Origin: Pseudomonas brassicacearum
GTDB lineage: Bacteria > Pseudomonadota > Gammaproteobacteria > Pseudomonadales > Pseudomonadaceae
Direction of reading: 5' to 3'
Length of the DNA: 64,000 nt
NCBI RefSeq assembly: GCF_000585995.1
Contig: NZ_CP007410.1
Span: forward strand, 955,427-1,019,426
The notes under the pieces were generated by a model. That model searched no databases. It was not told where the DNA came from and saw only the letters and a program-made list of their open reading frames with translations. Numbering within the stretch: the first letter of the stretch is position 1; each line of letters opens with the position of its first letter. Shown here piece after piece: positions 17,265 through 27,787 of the stretch. Both the position numbers and the translations under genes were made by a program.

Positions 17265-18020
17265 ATGCGTCGCCCTATGGTAGCTGGTAACTGGAAGATG
17301 CACGGTACCCGCGCCAGCGTCGCTGAGCTGATCAAAGGCCTTCGTCATCTGGCCTTGTCAAGCGGTGTTGATGTCGCGGTATTCCCGCCCTGCTTGTATA
17401 TCAATCAAGTGATTGATGGCTTGAAGGGTAAGTCGATTTCGGTCGGCGCGCAGAACTCTGCGGTGGAATCCATGCAAGGCGCGTTGACCGGTGAGATTGC
17501 GCCGAGTCAATTGGTGGATGCAGGTTGCTCCCTGGTCCTGGTTGGACACTCCGAGCGTCGCCAGATCATGGGCGAGCAGGATAAAGCCCTGACTCGCAAA
17601 TTTTCTGCGGCCCAGGCCTGTGGTCTGATCCCGGTGCTGTGTGTAGGGGAAACCCAGGAACAGCGCGAGGCCGGAAAGACTCTTGAAGTTGTCGGGCGTC
17701 AGCTGGGCGGCATCATCGAAGAGCTGGGTGTCGATGCTTTTGCAAAGGCAGTCATTGCTTACGAGCCGGTCTGGGCCATTGGCACCGGGCTGACTGCTTC
17801 GCCGCAACAAGCGCAGGATGTGCACGCCGCCATCCGCGCGCAATTGGCGGCAGAGAATTCTGAAGTGGCACGAGGTGTGCGGCTTCTATACGGCGGCAGC
17901 GTGAAGGCGGCCAATGCGGCCGAACTGTTCGGCATGCCGGATATCGATGGGGGGCTCATTGGTGGAGCGTCCCTGAATGCAGATGAGTTCGGTGCGATCT
18001 GTCGCGCCGCGGGAAACTGA
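17265..18020 (+). CDS. tpiA: Triosephosphate isomerase
   Basis: Glycolytic and gluconeogenic TIM-barrel enzyme, 251 aa. The catalytic residues are in place: Lys11 in AGNWKMHG, His in VGHSERR near 95, and Glu in [10 protein letters not shown] near 168; the phosphate loop [11 protein letters not shown] lies near 208. It starts 66 bp after glmM and ends 4 bp before secG, suggesting cotranscription with secG. Confidence 0.97.
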   Translation: MRRPMVAGNWKMHGTRASVAELIKGLRHLALSSGVDVAVFPPCLYINQVIDGLKGKSISVGAQNSAVESMQGALTGEIAPSQLVDAGCSLVLVGHSERRQIMGEQDKALTRKFSAAQACGLIPVLCVGETQEQREAGKTLEVVGRQLGGIIEELGVDAFAKAVIAYEPVWAIGTGLTASPQQAQDVHAAIRAQLAAENSEVARGVRLLYGGSVKAANAAELFGMPDIDGGLIGGASLNADEFGAICRAAGN

Positions 18021-18024
18021 AAAA

Positions 18025-18408
18025 ATGCTGGAAACAGTCGTAGTCGTTTTTCATCTGCTGGGCGCGCTGGGTGTAGTTGCTCTCGTATTGCTGCAGCAGG
18101 GTAAAGGTGCGGATGCTGGTGCGTCTTTCGGTGCAGGTGCTTCAAATACTGTGTTCGGAAGCCAAGGTTCCTCTACCTTTCTTAGTAAGTTTACTGCTAT
18201 ACTTGCCGCCGGTTTCTTCATAACCAGCTTGGGGTTAGGTTACTTTGCTAAAGAGAAAGCTCATGAGCTGACTCAAGTAGGTTTGCCAAACCCAGCGGTG
18301 TTGGAAGCGCCAAAGCAACAACCGGCTTCTGATGATGTCCCGGTGCTTCAAGAGCAAAAGTCGGCCAACCCGGCGACTGACGTGCCTCCAGCTCAAGAGC
18401 AGAAGTAA
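18025..18408 (+). CDS. secG: Protein translocase subunit SecG
   Basis: Small inner-membrane subunit of the SecYEG export channel, 127 aa from the ATG at 18025; the longer in-frame ORF from 17977 overlaps tpiA and is rejected. Two membrane segments (about residues 3-24 and 55-75) flank the conserved cytoplasmic loop [20 protein letters not shown]. The C-terminal tail is long, Gln/Pro-rich and non-conserved, as is usual in Pseudomonas. tRNA-Leu begins 21 bp downstream. Confidence 0.95.
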   Translation: MLETVVVVFHLLGALGVVALVLLQQGKGADAGASFGAGASNTVFGSQGSSTFLSKFTAILAAGFFITSLGLGYFAKEKAHELTQVGLPNPAVLEAPKQQPASDDVPVLQEQKSANPATDVPPAQEQK

Positions 18409-18429
18409 GAAGGTTTCAAACGCTGTATT

Positions 18430-18515
18430 GCCGAGGTGGTGGAATTGGTAGACACGCAACCTTGAGGTGGTTGTGCCCATAGGGTGTAGGGGTTCGAGTC
18501 CCCTTCTCGGTACCA
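18430..18515 (+). tRNA. tRNA-Leu (GAG)
   Basis: The 86-nt cloverleaf has acceptor arm GCCGAGG, an anticodon stem CAACC/GGTTG around loop TTGAGGT (anticodon GAG), a long variable arm typical of class II tRNA-Leu, a T arm with GGTTCGAGTCC, and an encoded CCA. Confidence 0.95.
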
Positions 18516-18526
18516 ATTATCAGGAG

Positions 18527-18549
18527 AGCCCGCGATTGCGGGCTTTCTT
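18527..18549 (+). terminator. Intrinsic terminator after secG / tRNA-Leu
   Basis: The stem AGCCCGC / GCGGGCT has a GATT loop and is followed by TTCTT. It lies 12 bp after tRNA-Leu. Confidence 0.75.
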
Positions 18550-18567
18550 GTAGGTGGAAGGGTTACA

Positions 18568-18596
18568 TTGACCCTGTAAGGGATCGGTCGTATACT
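18568..18596 (+). promoter_or_regulatory. Sigma-70 promoter for the initiator tRNA
   Basis: TTGACC (18568-18573) and TATACT (18591-18596) with a 17-bp spacer, 16 bp before the mature tRNA start. This is a near-consensus, strong promoter. Confidence 0.8.
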
Positions 18597-18612
18597 TCCG
18601 CCCCAGCTTTGT

Positions 18613-18689
<77 letters not shown>

Positions 18690-18698
18690 GTTTCAGGG

Positions 18699-18719
18699 GC
18701 CCCTTCCAAGGGGCTTTTT
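18699..18719 (+). terminator. Terminator after tRNA-fMet
   Basis: GCCCCTT / AAGGGGC with a 2-nt loop followed by TTTTT. It should reduce read-through from the strong tRNA promoter into rimP. Confidence 0.75.
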
Positions 18720-18734
18720 GTTAGCTGGACACTT

Positions 18735-18795
18735 TATAACGCCGCTGTTCGACGGCGTTTCAGGGATGGGCGATTCGCCCATTTTTTTTTATTTG
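18735..18795 (+). ncRNA. rimP-type leader with attenuator hairpin
   Basis: Two successive hairpins precede rimP: AACGCCG / CGGCGTT (18738-18759), then TGGGCG-ATT-CGCCCA (18767-18781) followed directly by nine T. This fits the rimP leader motif described upstream of rimP in gammaproteobacteria, which ends in a terminator. Identification as that motif is by resemblance; the terminator-like hairpin itself is seen directly. Confidence 0.65.
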
Positions 18796-18829
18796 CACAG
18801 CATGCACAAACATGCACGAGGGGGTTCAG

Positions 18830-19288
18830 GTGTCGAGCAAGCTAGAACAGTTGCAGGCCTTGTTGGCCCCGGTGGTCGTGGCCCTTGGCTATGAATGCTG
18901 GGGTATTGAGTTTTCGGCTCAAGGTCGCCACTCACTGTTGCGCGTTTATATCGATAAGGAAGGCGGCGTGTTGGTGGATGATTGCGCCATCGTCAGCCGT
19001 CAGATCAGCGGTGTATTGGATGTCGAAGATCCAATCACCTCCGAATACACCCTTGAAGTTTCCTCGCCTGGCATGGAACGCCCTCTGTTCACCCTTGAAC
19101 AGTTCGCTTCGTTTGCCGGTGAACAAGTGAAAATCAAGCTGCGCTCGCCCTTCGAAGGCCGACGCAACTTTCAAGGCCTTCTGCGCGGTGTAGAAGAGCA
19201 GGACGTCGTGGTGCAGGTAGAAGACCATGAGTTCCTGTTGCCGATCGATATGATCGACAAGGCCAACATTATTCCCAGTTTTGACTGA
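18830..19288 (+). CDS. rimP: Ribosome maturation factor RimP
   Basis: Needed for 30S subunit assembly. It is 152 aa from GTG at 18830 ([15 protein letters not shown]), preceded by GAGGGGG; an upstream in-frame ATG at 18812 gives a non-conserved extension containing the ribosome site. The two-domain RimP pattern is visible: [14 protein letters not shown] near residue 50, [14 protein letters not shown] near 72, and an Sm-like C-terminal domain. It is the first gene of the rimP-nusA-infB cluster. Confidence 0.95.
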   Translation: MSSKLEQLQALLAPVVVALGYECWGIEFSAQGRHSLLRVYIDKEGGVLVDDCAIVSRQISGVLDVEDPITSEYTLEVSSPGMERPLFTLEQFASFAGEQVKIKLRSPFEGRRNFQGLLRGVEEQDVVVQVEDHEFLLPIDMIDKANIIPSFD

Positions 19289-19347
19289 TACGTGCCAGAT
19301 ACTGCGGATCCCGCGGATCCAATGGCTTGCGAAAGGCGAGGCGTACG

Positions 19348-20829
19348 ATGAGCAAAGAAGTACTGCTGGTTGTTGAGTCGGTATCCAATGAAAAGGGCGT
19401 ACCGGCTAACGTTATTTTTGAAGCGCTGGAGTTGGCCCTGGCCACTGCCACTAAAAAGCGGTTTGAAGACGAAGTTGATTTGCGTGTGGAAATTAATCGC
19501 CACACAGGTGCCTATGAGACGTTCCGTCGCTGGACGGTAGTCGAGGAAGCCGACCTGGACGATCCGGCTATCGAAACCTGGCCGAGCAAGGTTGCAGAGA
19601 CGCATCCTGGCGCCAAGGTCGGTGATGTCGTCGAAGAAAAAATCGAGTCCATCGAATTCGGTCGCATCGCTGCACAGACTGCCAAGCAGGTCATTGTGCA
19701 AAAAGTTCGCGAAGCCGAGCGTGCACAAGTCGTCGATGCCTATCGCGAGCGCCTGGGGGAAATCATCTCCGGCACCGTGAAAAAAGTCACCCGCGACAAC
19801 GTGATCGTCGACCTGGGCAACAACGCCGAAGCGTTGCTGGCCCGTGAAGACATCATTTCTCGCGAAACTTTCCGGGTTGGCGTGCGCCTGCGTGCGCTGC
19901 TCAAGGAAATCCGCACCGAGAACCGCGGCCCGCAGCTGATCCTGTCGCGTACTGCGCCGGAAATGCTGATCGAGTTGTTCCGCATCGAAGTGCCGGAAAT
20001 TGCTGAAGGCCTGATCGAAGTAATGGCTGCCTCCCGTGATCCGGGTTCGCGTGCCAAGATCGCGGTCCGCTCCAAGGACAAGCGCATCGACCCGCAAGGT
20101 GCCTGCATCGGCATGCGTGGTTCGCGTGTCCAGGCCGTATCCGGCGAGTTGGGCGGCGAGCGCGTGGATATCGTCCTGTGGGACGACAACCCGGCTCAGT
20201 TCGTGATCAATGCCATGTCGCCAGCTGAAGTGGCGGCAATTATCGTTGACGAAGATGCCCATGCAATGGACATCGCCGTTGGCGCAGACAATCTCGCTCA
20301 GGCCATCGGTCGCGGTGGTCAGAACGTGCGTCTGGCCAGCCAGTTGACCGGCTGGACCCTGAACGTGATGACCGAATCGGACATCCAGGCTAAGCAGCAA
20401 GCTGAAACCGGCGACATCCTGCGCAACTTCATCGACGAGCTGGAAGTCGACGAAGAGCTCGCACAGGTGCTGGTGGATGAAGGCTTTACCAGCCTGGAAG
20501 AGATTGCCTACGTACCGGTGGAAGAGATGCTCAACATCGACGGCTTTGACGAGGAAATCGTCAACGAGCTTCGCGCTCGGGCCAAGGATCGTTTGTTGAC
20601 CAAAGCTATCGCTACTGAGGAAAAGCTGGCAGACGCCCATCCGGCCGAAGACCTGCTCTCGCTTGAGGGCATGGACAAGGATTTGGCGATGGAACTGGCG
20701 GTGCGCGGCGTAATTACCCGCGAAGACCTGGCCGAGCAGTCTATTGACGATCTGCTCGACATCGACGGCATTGACGATGATCGTGCCGGCAAGTTGATCA
20801 TGGCCGCCCGAGCCCACTGGTTCGAGTAA
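19348..20829 (+). CDS. nusA: Transcription termination/antitermination protein NusA
   Basis: Binds RNA polymerase and modulates pausing, termination and antitermination. It is 493 aa from the ATG at 19348 ([12 protein letters not shown]); a longer ORF from 19327 adds seven non-family residues. Order: N-terminal polymerase-binding domain (1-125), S1 domain (about 135-200), KH1 and KH2 ([12 protein letters not shown] near 253 and [14 protein letters not shown] near 320), then two acidic helix-hairpin repeats at the C-terminus, as in E. coli. It lies 59 bp after rimP and 27 bp before infB. Confidence 0.97.
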   Translation: MSKEVLLVVESVSNEKGVPANVIFEALELALATATKKRFEDEVDLRVEINRHTGAYETFRRWTVVEEADLDDPAIETWPSKVAETHPGAKVGDVVEEKIESIEFGRIAAQTAKQVIVQKVREAERAQVVDAYRERLGEIISGTVKKVTRDNVIVDLGNNAEALLAREDIISRETFRVGVRLRALLKEIRTENRGPQLILSRTAPEMLIELFRIEVPEIAEGLIEVMAASRDPGSRAKIAVRSKDKRIDPQGACIGMRGSRVQAVSGELGGERVDIVLWDDNPAQFVINAMSPAEVAAIIVDEDAHAMDIAVGADNLAQAIGRGGQNVRLASQLTGWTLNVMTESDIQAKQQAETGDILRNFIDELEVDEELAQVLVDEGFTSLEEIAYVPVEEMLNIDGFDEEIVNELRARAKDRLLTKAIATEEKLADAHPAEDLLSLEGMDKDLAMELAVRGVITREDLAEQSIDDLLDIDGIDDDRAGKLIMAARAHWFE

Positions 20830-20856
20830 TTAGGCGCGGCCTGAGGAGAGAAGTGC

Positions 20857-23385
20857 ATGACGCAAGTCACGGTGAAACAACTGGCCGATGAGGTCAAAAC
20901 ACCGGTAGAGCGCCTGTTGCAGCAGATGCGTGAGGCAGGTCTGCCGCACACCGCCGCCGAGGAACATGTGACCGACAGTGAGAAGCAGTCCCTGCTGACT
21001 CACTTGAAGAGCAGTCACAAGGCGAAAGTGGAAGAACCGCGCAAGATCACTCTGCAGCGTAAAACCACCAGCACCCTGCGTGTTGCCGGTAGCAAAAGCA
21101 TCAGCGTTGAAGTACGCAAGAAGAAAGTCTTCGTACAGCGCAGCCCGGAAGAAATCGAAGCCGAGCGCAAACGCGAACTGGAAGAACGTCGCGCAGTAGA
21201 AAATGCTGCCCGTCAGAAGGCTGAAGAAGAAGCCAAGCGTCGCGCCGAAGAAGAAGCGCGTCGCCAGCCTGCTGCTGCGCAATCCGCTCCGGTCGAAGCC
21301 GTTGCGGCACCTGCCGCAGTTGCCGAGCCTGTGCGTGAAAGCGCACCGGTCGTGCCGGCAGCGCCTGCATCTGCACCTGCGGCTGATACTCGCAAGCGCG
21401 ATGAACAGCGTCGTCCGGACAAACCGCGTGCCGACGACAACCGTCGTGGCAGTGGCGATGGCGAGCGCAAAAACGCTCCTCATCGTGCCTCGGTCAAGGA
21501 AAAGGCGCCGGCACCACGTGTTGCGCCACGTACCACCGACGAAGAAAGCGATGGCTTCCGTCGCGGCGGTCGCGGCAAGGCCAAGCTGAAGAAACGCAAC
21601 GCCCACGGTTTCCAGAGCCCTACCGGCCCTGTCGTGCGTGAAGTGAAGATCGGCGAGACCATCACTGTGGGCGATCTGGCCCAGCAGATGTCGGTCAAGG
21701 CTGCTGAAATCATCAAGTTCATGTTCAAGCTGGGCACGCCGGCCACCATCAACCAGGTACTGGATCAGGAAACTGCCCAACTGGTTGCCGAAGAGCTGGG
21801 CCACAAAGTGACCCTGGTCAGCGACACGGCCCTGGAAGATTCCCTGGCCGAGTCCCTGAAGTTTGAAGGTGAGGCGGTTTCCCGTGCGCCGGTCGTGACC
21901 GTAATGGGCCACGTTGACCACGGTAAAACTTCCCTGCTCGACTATATCCGTCGTGCGAAGGTTGCGGCAGGTGAGGCTGGCGGTATTACCCAGCACATCG
22001 GCGCCTACCACGTTGAAACCGACCGGGGCATGGTGACGTTCCTCGACACCCCGGGTCACGCCGCGTTTACCGCGATGCGTGCCCGTGGTGCCAAGGCGAC
22101 CGACATTGTGATCCTGGTGGTGGCGGCGGACGACGGCGTGATGCCACAAACCATCGAAGCGGTCCAGCATGCCAAGGCAGCTGGCGTACCTCTGGTGGTT
22201 GCGGTGAACAAGATCGACAAGCCGGGTGCCGACCTCGATCGCATCCGTAGCGAATTGTCGGTGCACGGTGTGACTTCCGAAGAGTGGGGTGGCGACACTC
22301 CATTCGTACCGGTCTCCGCGAAGATGGGTACCGGCGTCGACGAACTGCTCGAAGCTGTTCTGTTGCAAGCCGAGGTTCTGGAACTGACCGCTACACCTTC
22401 GGCTCCTGGCCGTGGTGTGGTCGTTGAATCCCGTCTCGACAAGGGCCGTGGCCCGGTTGCGACCGTCCTGGTTCAAGACGGTACCCTGCGCCAAGGCGAC
22501 ATGGTGCTGGTCGGTTCGAACTATGGCCGTGTGCGCGCCATGCTCGACGAGAACGGCAAGTCCATCAAGGAAGCGGGTCCCGCGATTCCGGTCGAGATCC
22601 TCGGCCTGGATGGCACTCCGGATGCTGGCGACGAGATGAGCGTTGTGGCTGACGAGAAGAAAGCCCGTGAAGTGGCTCTGTTCCGTCAAGGCAAGTTCCG
22701 CGAAGTCAAACTGGCTCGCGCTCACGCCGGCAAGCTGGAAAACATCTTCGAGAACATGGGGCAGGAAGAGAAGAAGACGCTCAACATCGTCCTCAAATCC
22801 GACGTCCGTGGTTCGCTGGAAGCGTTGAACGGCGCCTTGAACGGCCTGGGTAACGACGAAGTGCAAGTGCGCGTGGTCGGTGGCGGTGTCGGTGGTATCA
22901 CCGAATCCGACGCCAACCTGGCACTGGCCTCCAACGCTGTACTGTTCGGCTTCAACGTGCGTGCCGATGCCGGCGCTCGCAAGATCGTCGAGCAGGAAGG
23001 CCTGGATATGCGTTACTACAACGTGATCTACGACATCATCGAAGACGTCAAGAAAGCCCTGACCGGTATGCTGGGCAGCGATGTTCGCGAGAACATCCTG
23101 GGTACCGCCGAAGTGCGTGACGTGTTCCGTTCGCCGAAGTTTGGCGCGATCGCCGGTTGCATGGTGATCGAAGGCGTTGTTCACCGTAACCGTCCAATCC
23201 GTGTACTGCGTGAAGACATCGTTATCTTCGAAGGCGAGCTGGAATCCCTGCGCCGCTTCAAGGATGACGCTTCGGAAGTACGTGCCGGCATGGAATGCGG
23301 TATTGGCGTCAAGAGCTACAACGACGTCAAGGTCGGCGACAAGATCGAAGTCTTCGAGAAGGTCCAGGTTGCTCGCAGCCTCTGA
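20857..23385 (+). CDS. infB: Translation initiation factor IF-2
   Basis: GTPase that brings initiator tRNA to the 30S subunit. It is 842 aa. An IF2_N domain lies at 1-50, and a long charged/Ala-Pro-rich linker at about 95-250 contains many Glu-Arg-Ala helices. A second IF2_N-like domain precedes the G domain, which has GHVDHGKTS near residue 350, DTPGHAAF near 397 and NKIDKPGAD near 451. The conserved C2 domain ends the protein. RBS GAGGAGAG. The linker is low-complexity but in frame throughout. Confidence 0.98.
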   Translation: MTQVTVKQLADEVKTPVERLLQQMREAGLPHTAAEEHVTDSEKQSLLTHLKSSHKAKVEEPRKITLQRKTTSTLRVAGSKSISVEVRKKKVFVQRSPEEIEAERKRELEERRAVENAARQKAEEEAKRRAEEEARRQPAAAQSAPVEAVAAPAAVAEPVRESAPVVPAAPASAPAADTRKRDEQRRPDKPRADDNRRGSGDGERKNAPHRASVKEKAPAPRVAPRTTDEESDGFRRGGRGKAKLKKRNAHGFQSPTGPVVREVKIGETITVGDLAQQMSVKAAEIIKFMFKLGTPATINQVLDQETAQLVAEELGHKVTLVSDTALEDSLAESLKFEGEAVSRAPVVTVMGHVDHGKTSLLDYIRRAKVAAGEAGGITQHIGAYHVETDRGMVTFLDTPGHAAFTAMRARGAKATDIVILVVAADDGVMPQTIEAVQHAKAAGVPLVVAVNKIDKPGADLDRIRSELSVHGVTSEEWGGDTPFVPVSAKMGTGVDELLEAVLLQAEVLELTATPSAPGRGVVVESRLDKGRGPVATVLVQDGTLRQGDMVLVGSNYGRVRAMLDENGKSIKEAGPAIPVEILGLDGTPDAGDEMSVVADEKKAREVALFRQGKFREVKLARAHAGKLENIFENMGQEEKKTLNIVLKSDVRGSLEALNGALNGLGNDEVQVRVVGGGVGGITESDANLALASNAVLFGFNVRADAGARKIVEQEGLDMRYYNVIYDIIEDVKKALTGMLGSDVRENILGTAEVRDVFRSPKFGAIAGCMVIEGVVHRNRPIRVLREDIVIFEGELESLRRFKDDASEVRAGMECGIGVKSYNDVKVGDKIEVFEKVQVARSL

Positions 23386-23456
23386 CTCGCGCACTTCAAG
23401 AGCCACACCGGGCAGCCGCATGAACATGCGCTGCCTGGCTGGCGGACTCTAAACGC

Positions 23457-23491
23457 AACGCCCGGTCTGGCTTTTGTCAGGCCGGGCGTTT
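23457..23491 (+). terminator. Hairpin between infB and rbfA
   Basis: AACGCCCGG / CCGGGCGTT encloses a 16-nt loop and ends in GTTTG. An upstream GGCAGC...GCTGCC hairpin lies near 23411-23436. It probably trims or partly terminates the infB transcript; the T run is short, so termination may be partial. Confidence 0.6.
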
Positions 23492-23544
23492 GCCGCTTTC
23501 AGACCTCACGGGTTTGACCGTGGGGCAGTAACAGGTAACAAGAC

Positions 23545-23946
23545 ATGGCAAAAGAATATAGCCGTACCCAACGAATCGGTGATCAGATGCAGCGCGAGCT
23601 GGCCCAACTGATCCGCCGCGAAGTCAAAGACCCGCGCGTCGGTCTGGTCACCATCACCGCAGTGGAAGTCAGCCGTGACGTCGGTCATGCGAAGATTTTC
23701 ATCACCGTGATGGGCCAGGACAGCGCCGAAGAAATCGCCCAAAGCATCAAGGTGCTCAACTCCGCTGCCGGTTTCCTGCGCATGCAGTTGGCCCGGGAGA
23801 TGAAGTTGCGCAGCGTCCCACAGTTGCACTTCCACTACGACGAAAGCGTCGTGCGGGGTGCGCACCTGTCGGCGTTGATCGAACGCGCCGTGGCTGAAGA
23901 CAGTCAGCACCCGGTTGCGGCTGAACCTGAAGACACCAAGGAGTAA
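23545..23946 (+). CDS. rbfA: Ribosome-binding factor A
   Basis: Late 30S maturation factor that acts on the 5' end of 16S rRNA. It is 133 aa with the N-terminus [19 protein letters not shown] and the conserved [18 protein letters not shown] near residue 35. The KH-like fold ends about residue 105 and is followed by an acidic tail. The start is preceded by AACAGGTAACAAG, a weak ribosome site. truB begins 4 bp after its stop, so the two are probably coupled. Confidence 0.96.
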   Translation: MAKEYSRTQRIGDQMQRELAQLIRREVKDPRVGLVTITAVEVSRDVGHAKIFITVMGQDSAEEIAQSIKVLNSAAGFLRMQLAREMKLRSVPQLHFHYDESVVRGAHLSALIERAVAEDSQHPVAAEPEDTKE

Positions 23947-23950
23947 TTCG

Positions 23951-24868
23951 GTGGCTCAGGTCAAACGTATCCGTCGTAACGTCAGCGGCATCATCCTGCT
24001 CGACAAACCGCTGGGGTTCACCTCCAACGCGGCGTTGCAGAAGGTCCGCTGGCTGCTCAACGCCGAGAAAGCCGGGCACACCGGTAGCCTCGATCCGCTG
24101 GCTACTGGCGTATTACCGCTGTGCTTCGGCGAAGCGACCAAGTTCTCTCAATACCTGCTCGACTCCGACAAGGGGTATGAAACCCTGGCGCAACTGGGCA
24201 AGACCACCACCACGGCGGACGCCGAAGGTGAGGTTCTGCTGGAGCGCCCGGTGACCGTTGGTCAGGCGGATGTCGAGGCCGTATTGCCGCATTTTCGCGG
24301 GCAAATCAGTCAGATACCGCCGATGTACTCCGCCCTCAAGCGTGATGGCCAGCCGTTGTACAAGCTGGCCCGTGCAGGCGAAGTAGTGGAGCGTGAACCG
24401 CGTTCTGTTACTATTGCGCGCTTGGAATTGCTGGCCTTTGACGGTAATACTGCACGGCTCGCCGTGGATTGCAGCAAAGGCACCTATATCCGCACCCTGG
24501 TGGAGGATATCGGTGAGCAGCTCGGCTGTGGCGCGTACGTGGCAGAATTGCGACGGACCCAGGCCGGGCCTTTCACGTTGGCCCAGACGGTCACGCTGGA
24601 AGAGCTCGAAGCGGTGCATGCCGAAGGCGGCAACGAAGCGGTCGACCGTTTCCTGATGCCATCGGACAGCGGGTTGCTGGATTGGCCGCTGTTGCAGTTC
24701 TCGGAACACAGCGCGTTCTACTGGCTAAACGGCCAGCCGGTACGTGCCCCGGATGCACCGAAGTTCGGCATGGTTCGGGTACAGGATCACAACGGTCGCT
24801 TCATCGGCATCGGTGAAGTGAGCGAAGACGGGCGCGTTGCGCCGCGTCGACTGATTCGGTCGGAATGA
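23951..24868 (+). CDS. truB: tRNA pseudouridine-55 synthase
   Basis: Forms Psi55 in the T loop of tRNAs. It is 305 aa from GTG at 23951, which has AAGGAG (within the rbfA stop region) at proper spacing; the ORF from 23915 overlaps rbfA and is rejected. The catalytic Asp lies in [14 protein letters not shown] near residue 47, [17 protein letters not shown] near 120, and the C-terminal PUA-like domain follows residue 245. Confidence 0.96.
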   Translation: MAQVKRIRRNVSGIILLDKPLGFTSNAALQKVRWLLNAEKAGHTGSLDPLATGVLPLCFGEATKFSQYLLDSDKGYETLAQLGKTTTTADAEGEVLLERPVTVGQADVEAVLPHFRGQISQIPPMYSALKRDGQPLYKLARAGEVVEREPRSVTIARLELLAFDGNTARLAVDCSKGTYIRTLVEDIGEQLGCGAYVAELRRTQAGPFTLAQTVTLEELEAVHAEGGNEAVDRFLMPSDSGLLDWPLLQFSEHSAFYWLNGQPVRAPDAPKFGMVRVQDHNGRFIGIGEVSEDGRVAPRRLIRSE

Positions 24869-24874
24869 CCGGAA

Positions 24875-24898
24875 CCAGCCTGCGTAACAGCAGGCTGG
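24875..24898 (+). terminator. Perfect hairpin after truB
   Basis: CCAGCCTGC / GCAGGCTGG, 9 bp with a 6-nt loop, 6 bp after the truB stop. There is no U-tract, so it is more likely a 3'-end stabiliser or processing site than an intrinsic terminator. Confidence 0.55.
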
Positions 24899-24943
24899 CG
24901 AGTGTGGCTGTTAACAGGCACGGTCACTACTCATTTATAGATA

Positions 24944-24987
24944 CAGGGATTTGTCCCTGGCCTGTTGAAACCGCCCCTGGGTGGTTT
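24944..24987 (+). promoter_or_regulatory. Structured rpsO leader
   Basis: Two compact hairpins precede rpsO: CAGGGA-TTTG-TCCCTG (24944-24959) and AAACCGCCC-CT-GGGTGGTTT (24968-24987). In many bacteria S15 represses its own mRNA by binding a leader structure; these hairpins are candidates. Function is inferred. Confidence 0.4.
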
Positions 24988-25007
24988 CCTGATAAAAGGA
25001 TTGCCTC

Positions 25008-25277
25008 ATGGCTCTCGACGTTCAAGAAAAAGCACAAATCGTAGCTGACTACCAGCAAGCTGTTGGTGACACTGGTTCGCCAGAAGTGCAAGTTGCACTG
25101 CTGACCCACAACATCAACAAGCTGCAAGGTCACTTCAAGGCCAACGGTAAAGATCACCACTCCCGTCGTGGTCTGATCCGCATGGTAAACCAGCGCCGTA
25201 AGCTGCTGGACTACCTGAAAGGCAAGGATCTGGGTCGTTATCAGGCTCTGATCGGTCGCCTGGGTCTGCGTCGCTAA
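25008..25277 (+). CDS. rpsO: 30S ribosomal protein S15
   Basis: Primary 16S rRNA-binding protein, 89 aa, normal. It shows the motifs [14 protein letters not shown] near residue 22 and [21 protein letters not shown] near residue 46, and ends [18 protein letters not shown]. It lies upstream of pnp, the standard rpsO-pnp order, with a 193-bp spacer (25278-25470) that contains no gene and no clear terminator. Confidence 0.98.
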   Translation: MALDVQEKAQIVADYQQAVGDTGSPEVQVALLTHNINKLQGHFKANGKDHHSRRGLIRMVNQRRKLLDYLKGKDLGRYQALIGRLGLRR

Positions 25278-25470
25278 TCAGCGATTGCGCTAGAGGTTGG
25301 TTGTTTGCCGTGTGCCGGTGGGGTTCCCGCTGGCCATGGCAGGCTTCCAGCCTCAAGTTTTATCTGGATACACGTTTTACCCTGGACAAGGGTTGGGCCG
25401 ACTCCCGACATTGCCCAAGAATTTCGCAAGAAGACAAGTTCCCCAAGAGCCACAAAGAAGGTAGGACACC

Positions 25471-27576
25471 GTGAACCCGGTAATCAAAAAATTCCAATTC
25501 GGTCAGTCGACCGTTACCCTCGAGACCGGCCGTATCGCCCGTCAGGCCTCCGGCGCAGTGCTGGTCACCGTTGACGACGACGTCAGCGTATTGGTGACCG
25601 TTGTCGGTGCCAAGCAAGCCGATCCAGGCAAGGGTTTCTTCCCTCTGTCTGTTCACTACCAGGAAAAGACTTACGCTGCCGGTAAGATCCCTGGCGGTTT
25701 CTTCAAGCGCGAAGGCCGTCCTTCCGAGAAAGAAACCCTGACTTCCCGACTGATCGACCGTCCGATCCGTCCGCTGTTCCCAGAAGGTTTCATGAACGAA
25801 GTGCAGGTTGTCTGCACCGTCGTTTCCACCAGCAAGAAAACCGATCCGGACATCGCAGCGATGATCGGTACCTCGGCTGCCCTGGCCATCTCCGGCATTC
25901 CTTTCGATGGCCCGATCGGCGCTGCCCGCGTAGCGTTCCACGAAAGCACCGGCTATCTGCTGAACCCAACCTACGAGCAACTGAAAGCCTCGAGCCTGGA
26001 CATGGTCGTGGCCGGTACTTCCGAAGCCGTGCTGATGGTTGAATCCGAAGCCAAAGAGCTGACCGAAGACCAGATGCTGGGCGCCGTACTGTTCGCCCAC
26101 GACGAGTTCCAGGTGGTGATCAACGCCGTCAAGGAACTGGCTGCCGAGGCCGCCAAGCCAACCTGGTCCTGGGCTCCGCAAGCCGAAGCCACCGAGCTGC
26201 TGGGCGCTATCCGTGCCGAGTTCGGCGAAGCGATCTCCCAGGCCTACACCATCACCGTCAAGGCCGACCGTTATGCGCGTCTGGGCGAGCTGAAAGACCA
26301 GGTGGTTGCCAAGCTGTCCGGCGAAGAAGGCCAGCCGTCTTCCGCTGAAGTCAAAGCCGCTTTCGGTGAAATCGAATACCGCACCGTTCGCGAAAACATC
26401 GTTAACGGCAAGCCGCGTATCGACGGTCGCGACACCCGCACCGTACGTCCGCTGAACATCGAAGTCGGCGTTCTGCCAAAGACCCACGGTTCGGCACTGT
26501 TCACCCGTGGCGAAACCCAGGCGCTGGTCGTTGCCACGCTGGGCACCGCCCGTGACGCGCAACTGCTGGACACCCTGGAAGGCGAAAAGAAAGACCCGTT
26601 CATGCTGCACTACAACTTCCCTCCGTTCTCGGTGGGCGAGTGTGGTCGCATGGGTGGCGCCGGTCGTCGCGAAATCGGTCACGGCCGTCTGGCCCGTCGT
26701 TCGGTCCAGGCCATGCTGCCAGCCGCTGACGTGTTCCCGTACACCATTCGTGTGGTGTCGGAAATCACCGAGTCCAACGGCTCGAGCTCCATGGCTTCGG
26801 TCTGCGGTGCTTCCCTGGCCCTGATGGACGCCGGTGTGCCAATGAAGGCGCCGGTTGCCGGTATCGCCATGGGTCTGGTGAAAGAAGGCGAGAAATTCGC
26901 TGTCCTGACCGACATCCTGGGTGACGAAGACCACCTGGGCGACATGGACTTCAAAGTGGCCGGTACCGCCAAGGGCGTGACCGCACTGCAGATGGACATC
27001 AAGATCAAGGGCATCACCGAAGAGATCATGGAAATCGCCCTGGGCCAAGCCCTGGAAGCGCGCCTGAACATCCTCGGCCAGATGAACCAGATCATCGGTC
27101 AGTCCCGTACCGAGCTGTCGGAAAATGCTCCGACCATGATCGCGATGAAAATCGACACCGACAAAATCCGTGATGTCATCGGTAAAGGCGGCGCGACCAT
27201 CCGTGCGATCTGTGAAGAAACCAAGGCTTCGATCGACATCGAAGACGACGGCTCGATCAAGATCTTCGGCGAAACCAAGGAAGCGGCAGAAGCAGCACGC
27301 CAGCGTGTCCTGGGCATCACTGCCGAAGCCGAGATCGGTAAGATCTACGTCGGCAAGGTTGAGCGCATCGTCGACTTCGGCGCCTTCGTCAACATCCTGC
27401 CGGGCAAGGACGGTCTGGTCCACATCTCCATGCTGAGCGATGCTCGCGTCGAGAAAGTGACCGATATCCTCAAAGAAGGCCAGGAAGTGGAAGTGCTGGT
27501 ACTGGACGTGGACAACCGCGGCCGTATCAAGCTGTCCATCAAGGACGTGGCTGCAGCCAAGGCATCGGGCGTTTAA
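25471..27576 (+). CDS. pnp: Polyribonucleotide nucleotidyltransferase (PNPase)
   Basis: Phosphorolytic 3'-5' exoribonuclease of the RNA degradosome. It is 701 aa with a GTG start at 25471 (AAGGTAGGA upstream). Two RNase PH-like domains are present (about 1-145 and 310-545; [12 protein letters not shown] near 77 and [13 protein letters not shown] near 398). A KH domain ([15 protein letters not shown] near 570) and an S1 domain ([17 protein letters not shown] near 636) follow, ending in a short tail. Intact and normal. Confidence 0.98.
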   Translation: MNPVIKKFQFGQSTVTLETGRIARQASGAVLVTVDDDVSVLVTVVGAKQADPGKGFFPLSVHYQEKTYAAGKIPGGFFKREGRPSEKETLTSRLIDRPIRPLFPEGFMNEVQVVCTVVSTSKKTDPDIAAMIGTSAALAISGIPFDGPIGAARVAFHESTGYLLNPTYEQLKASSLDMVVAGTSEAVLMVESEAKELTEDQMLGAVLFAHDEFQVVINAVKELAAEAAKPTWSWAPQAEATELLGAIRAEFGEAISQAYTITVKADRYARLGELKDQVVAKLSGEEGQPSSAEVKAAFGEIEYRTVRENIVNGKPRIDGRDTRTVRPLNIEVGVLPKTHGSALFTRGETQALVVATLGTARDAQLLDTLEGEKKDPFMLHYNFPPFSVGECGRMGGAGRREIGHGRLARRSVQAMLPAADVFPYTIRVVSEITESNGSSSMASVCGASLALMDAGVPMKAPVAGIAMGLVKEGEKFAVLTDILGDEDHLGDMDFKVAGTAKGVTALQMDIKIKGITEEIMEIALGQALEARLNILGQMNQIIGQSRTELSENAPTMIAMKIDTDKIRDVIGKGGATIRAICEETKASIDIEDDGSIKIFGETKEAAEAARQRVLGITAEAEIGKIYVGKVERIVDFGAFVNILPGKDGLVHISMLSDARVEKVTDILKEGQEVEVLVLDVDNRGRIKLSIKDVAAAKASGV

Positions 27577-27602
27577 TCACCCCCTCGCTTAGCCGCTGAA
27601 CA

Positions 27603-27636
27603 AGCAAACGCCCCGACTGGTTCGGGGCGTTTTGCT
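27603..27636 (+). terminator. Intrinsic terminator of pnp
   Basis: AGCAAACGCCCCG / CGGGGCGTTTTGCT with a 7-nt loop; the TTTT run lies in the 3' arm. 27 bp after pnp. Confidence 0.85.
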
Positions 27637-27701
27637 GTGTGGCGAAAATCCCTGTGCCGCGGGTTGCCTGGCCACTGGGGACGATGCTAGGTTTAGCCAC
27701 C

Positions 27702-27777
27702 GCCCGTGTAGCTCAGTCGGTAGAGCAGCGCACTCGTAACGCGAAGGTCGCAGGTTCGATTCCTGTCTCGGGCACCA
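27702..27777 (+). tRNA. tRNA-Thr (CGT)
   Basis: 76-nt cloverleaf with acceptor GCCCGTG / CTCGGGC (one U-U mismatch), D arm GCTCAGTCGGTAGAGC, anticodon loop CTCGTAA (CGT), T arm GCAGGTTCGATTCCTGT, CCA encoded. No integrase or attachment-site duplication is seen next to it. Confidence 0.95.
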
Positions 27778-27787
27778 TCTCCCCTCG

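Noticed and set aside
20830..23427. 865-aa minus-strand ORF opposite infB
   Set aside because: Mirror of infB coding; no ribosome site, no family resemblance.
27702..27777. tRNA-Thr as a possible integration site
   Set aside because: No repeated tRNA 3' end, integrase or mobile gene nearby.
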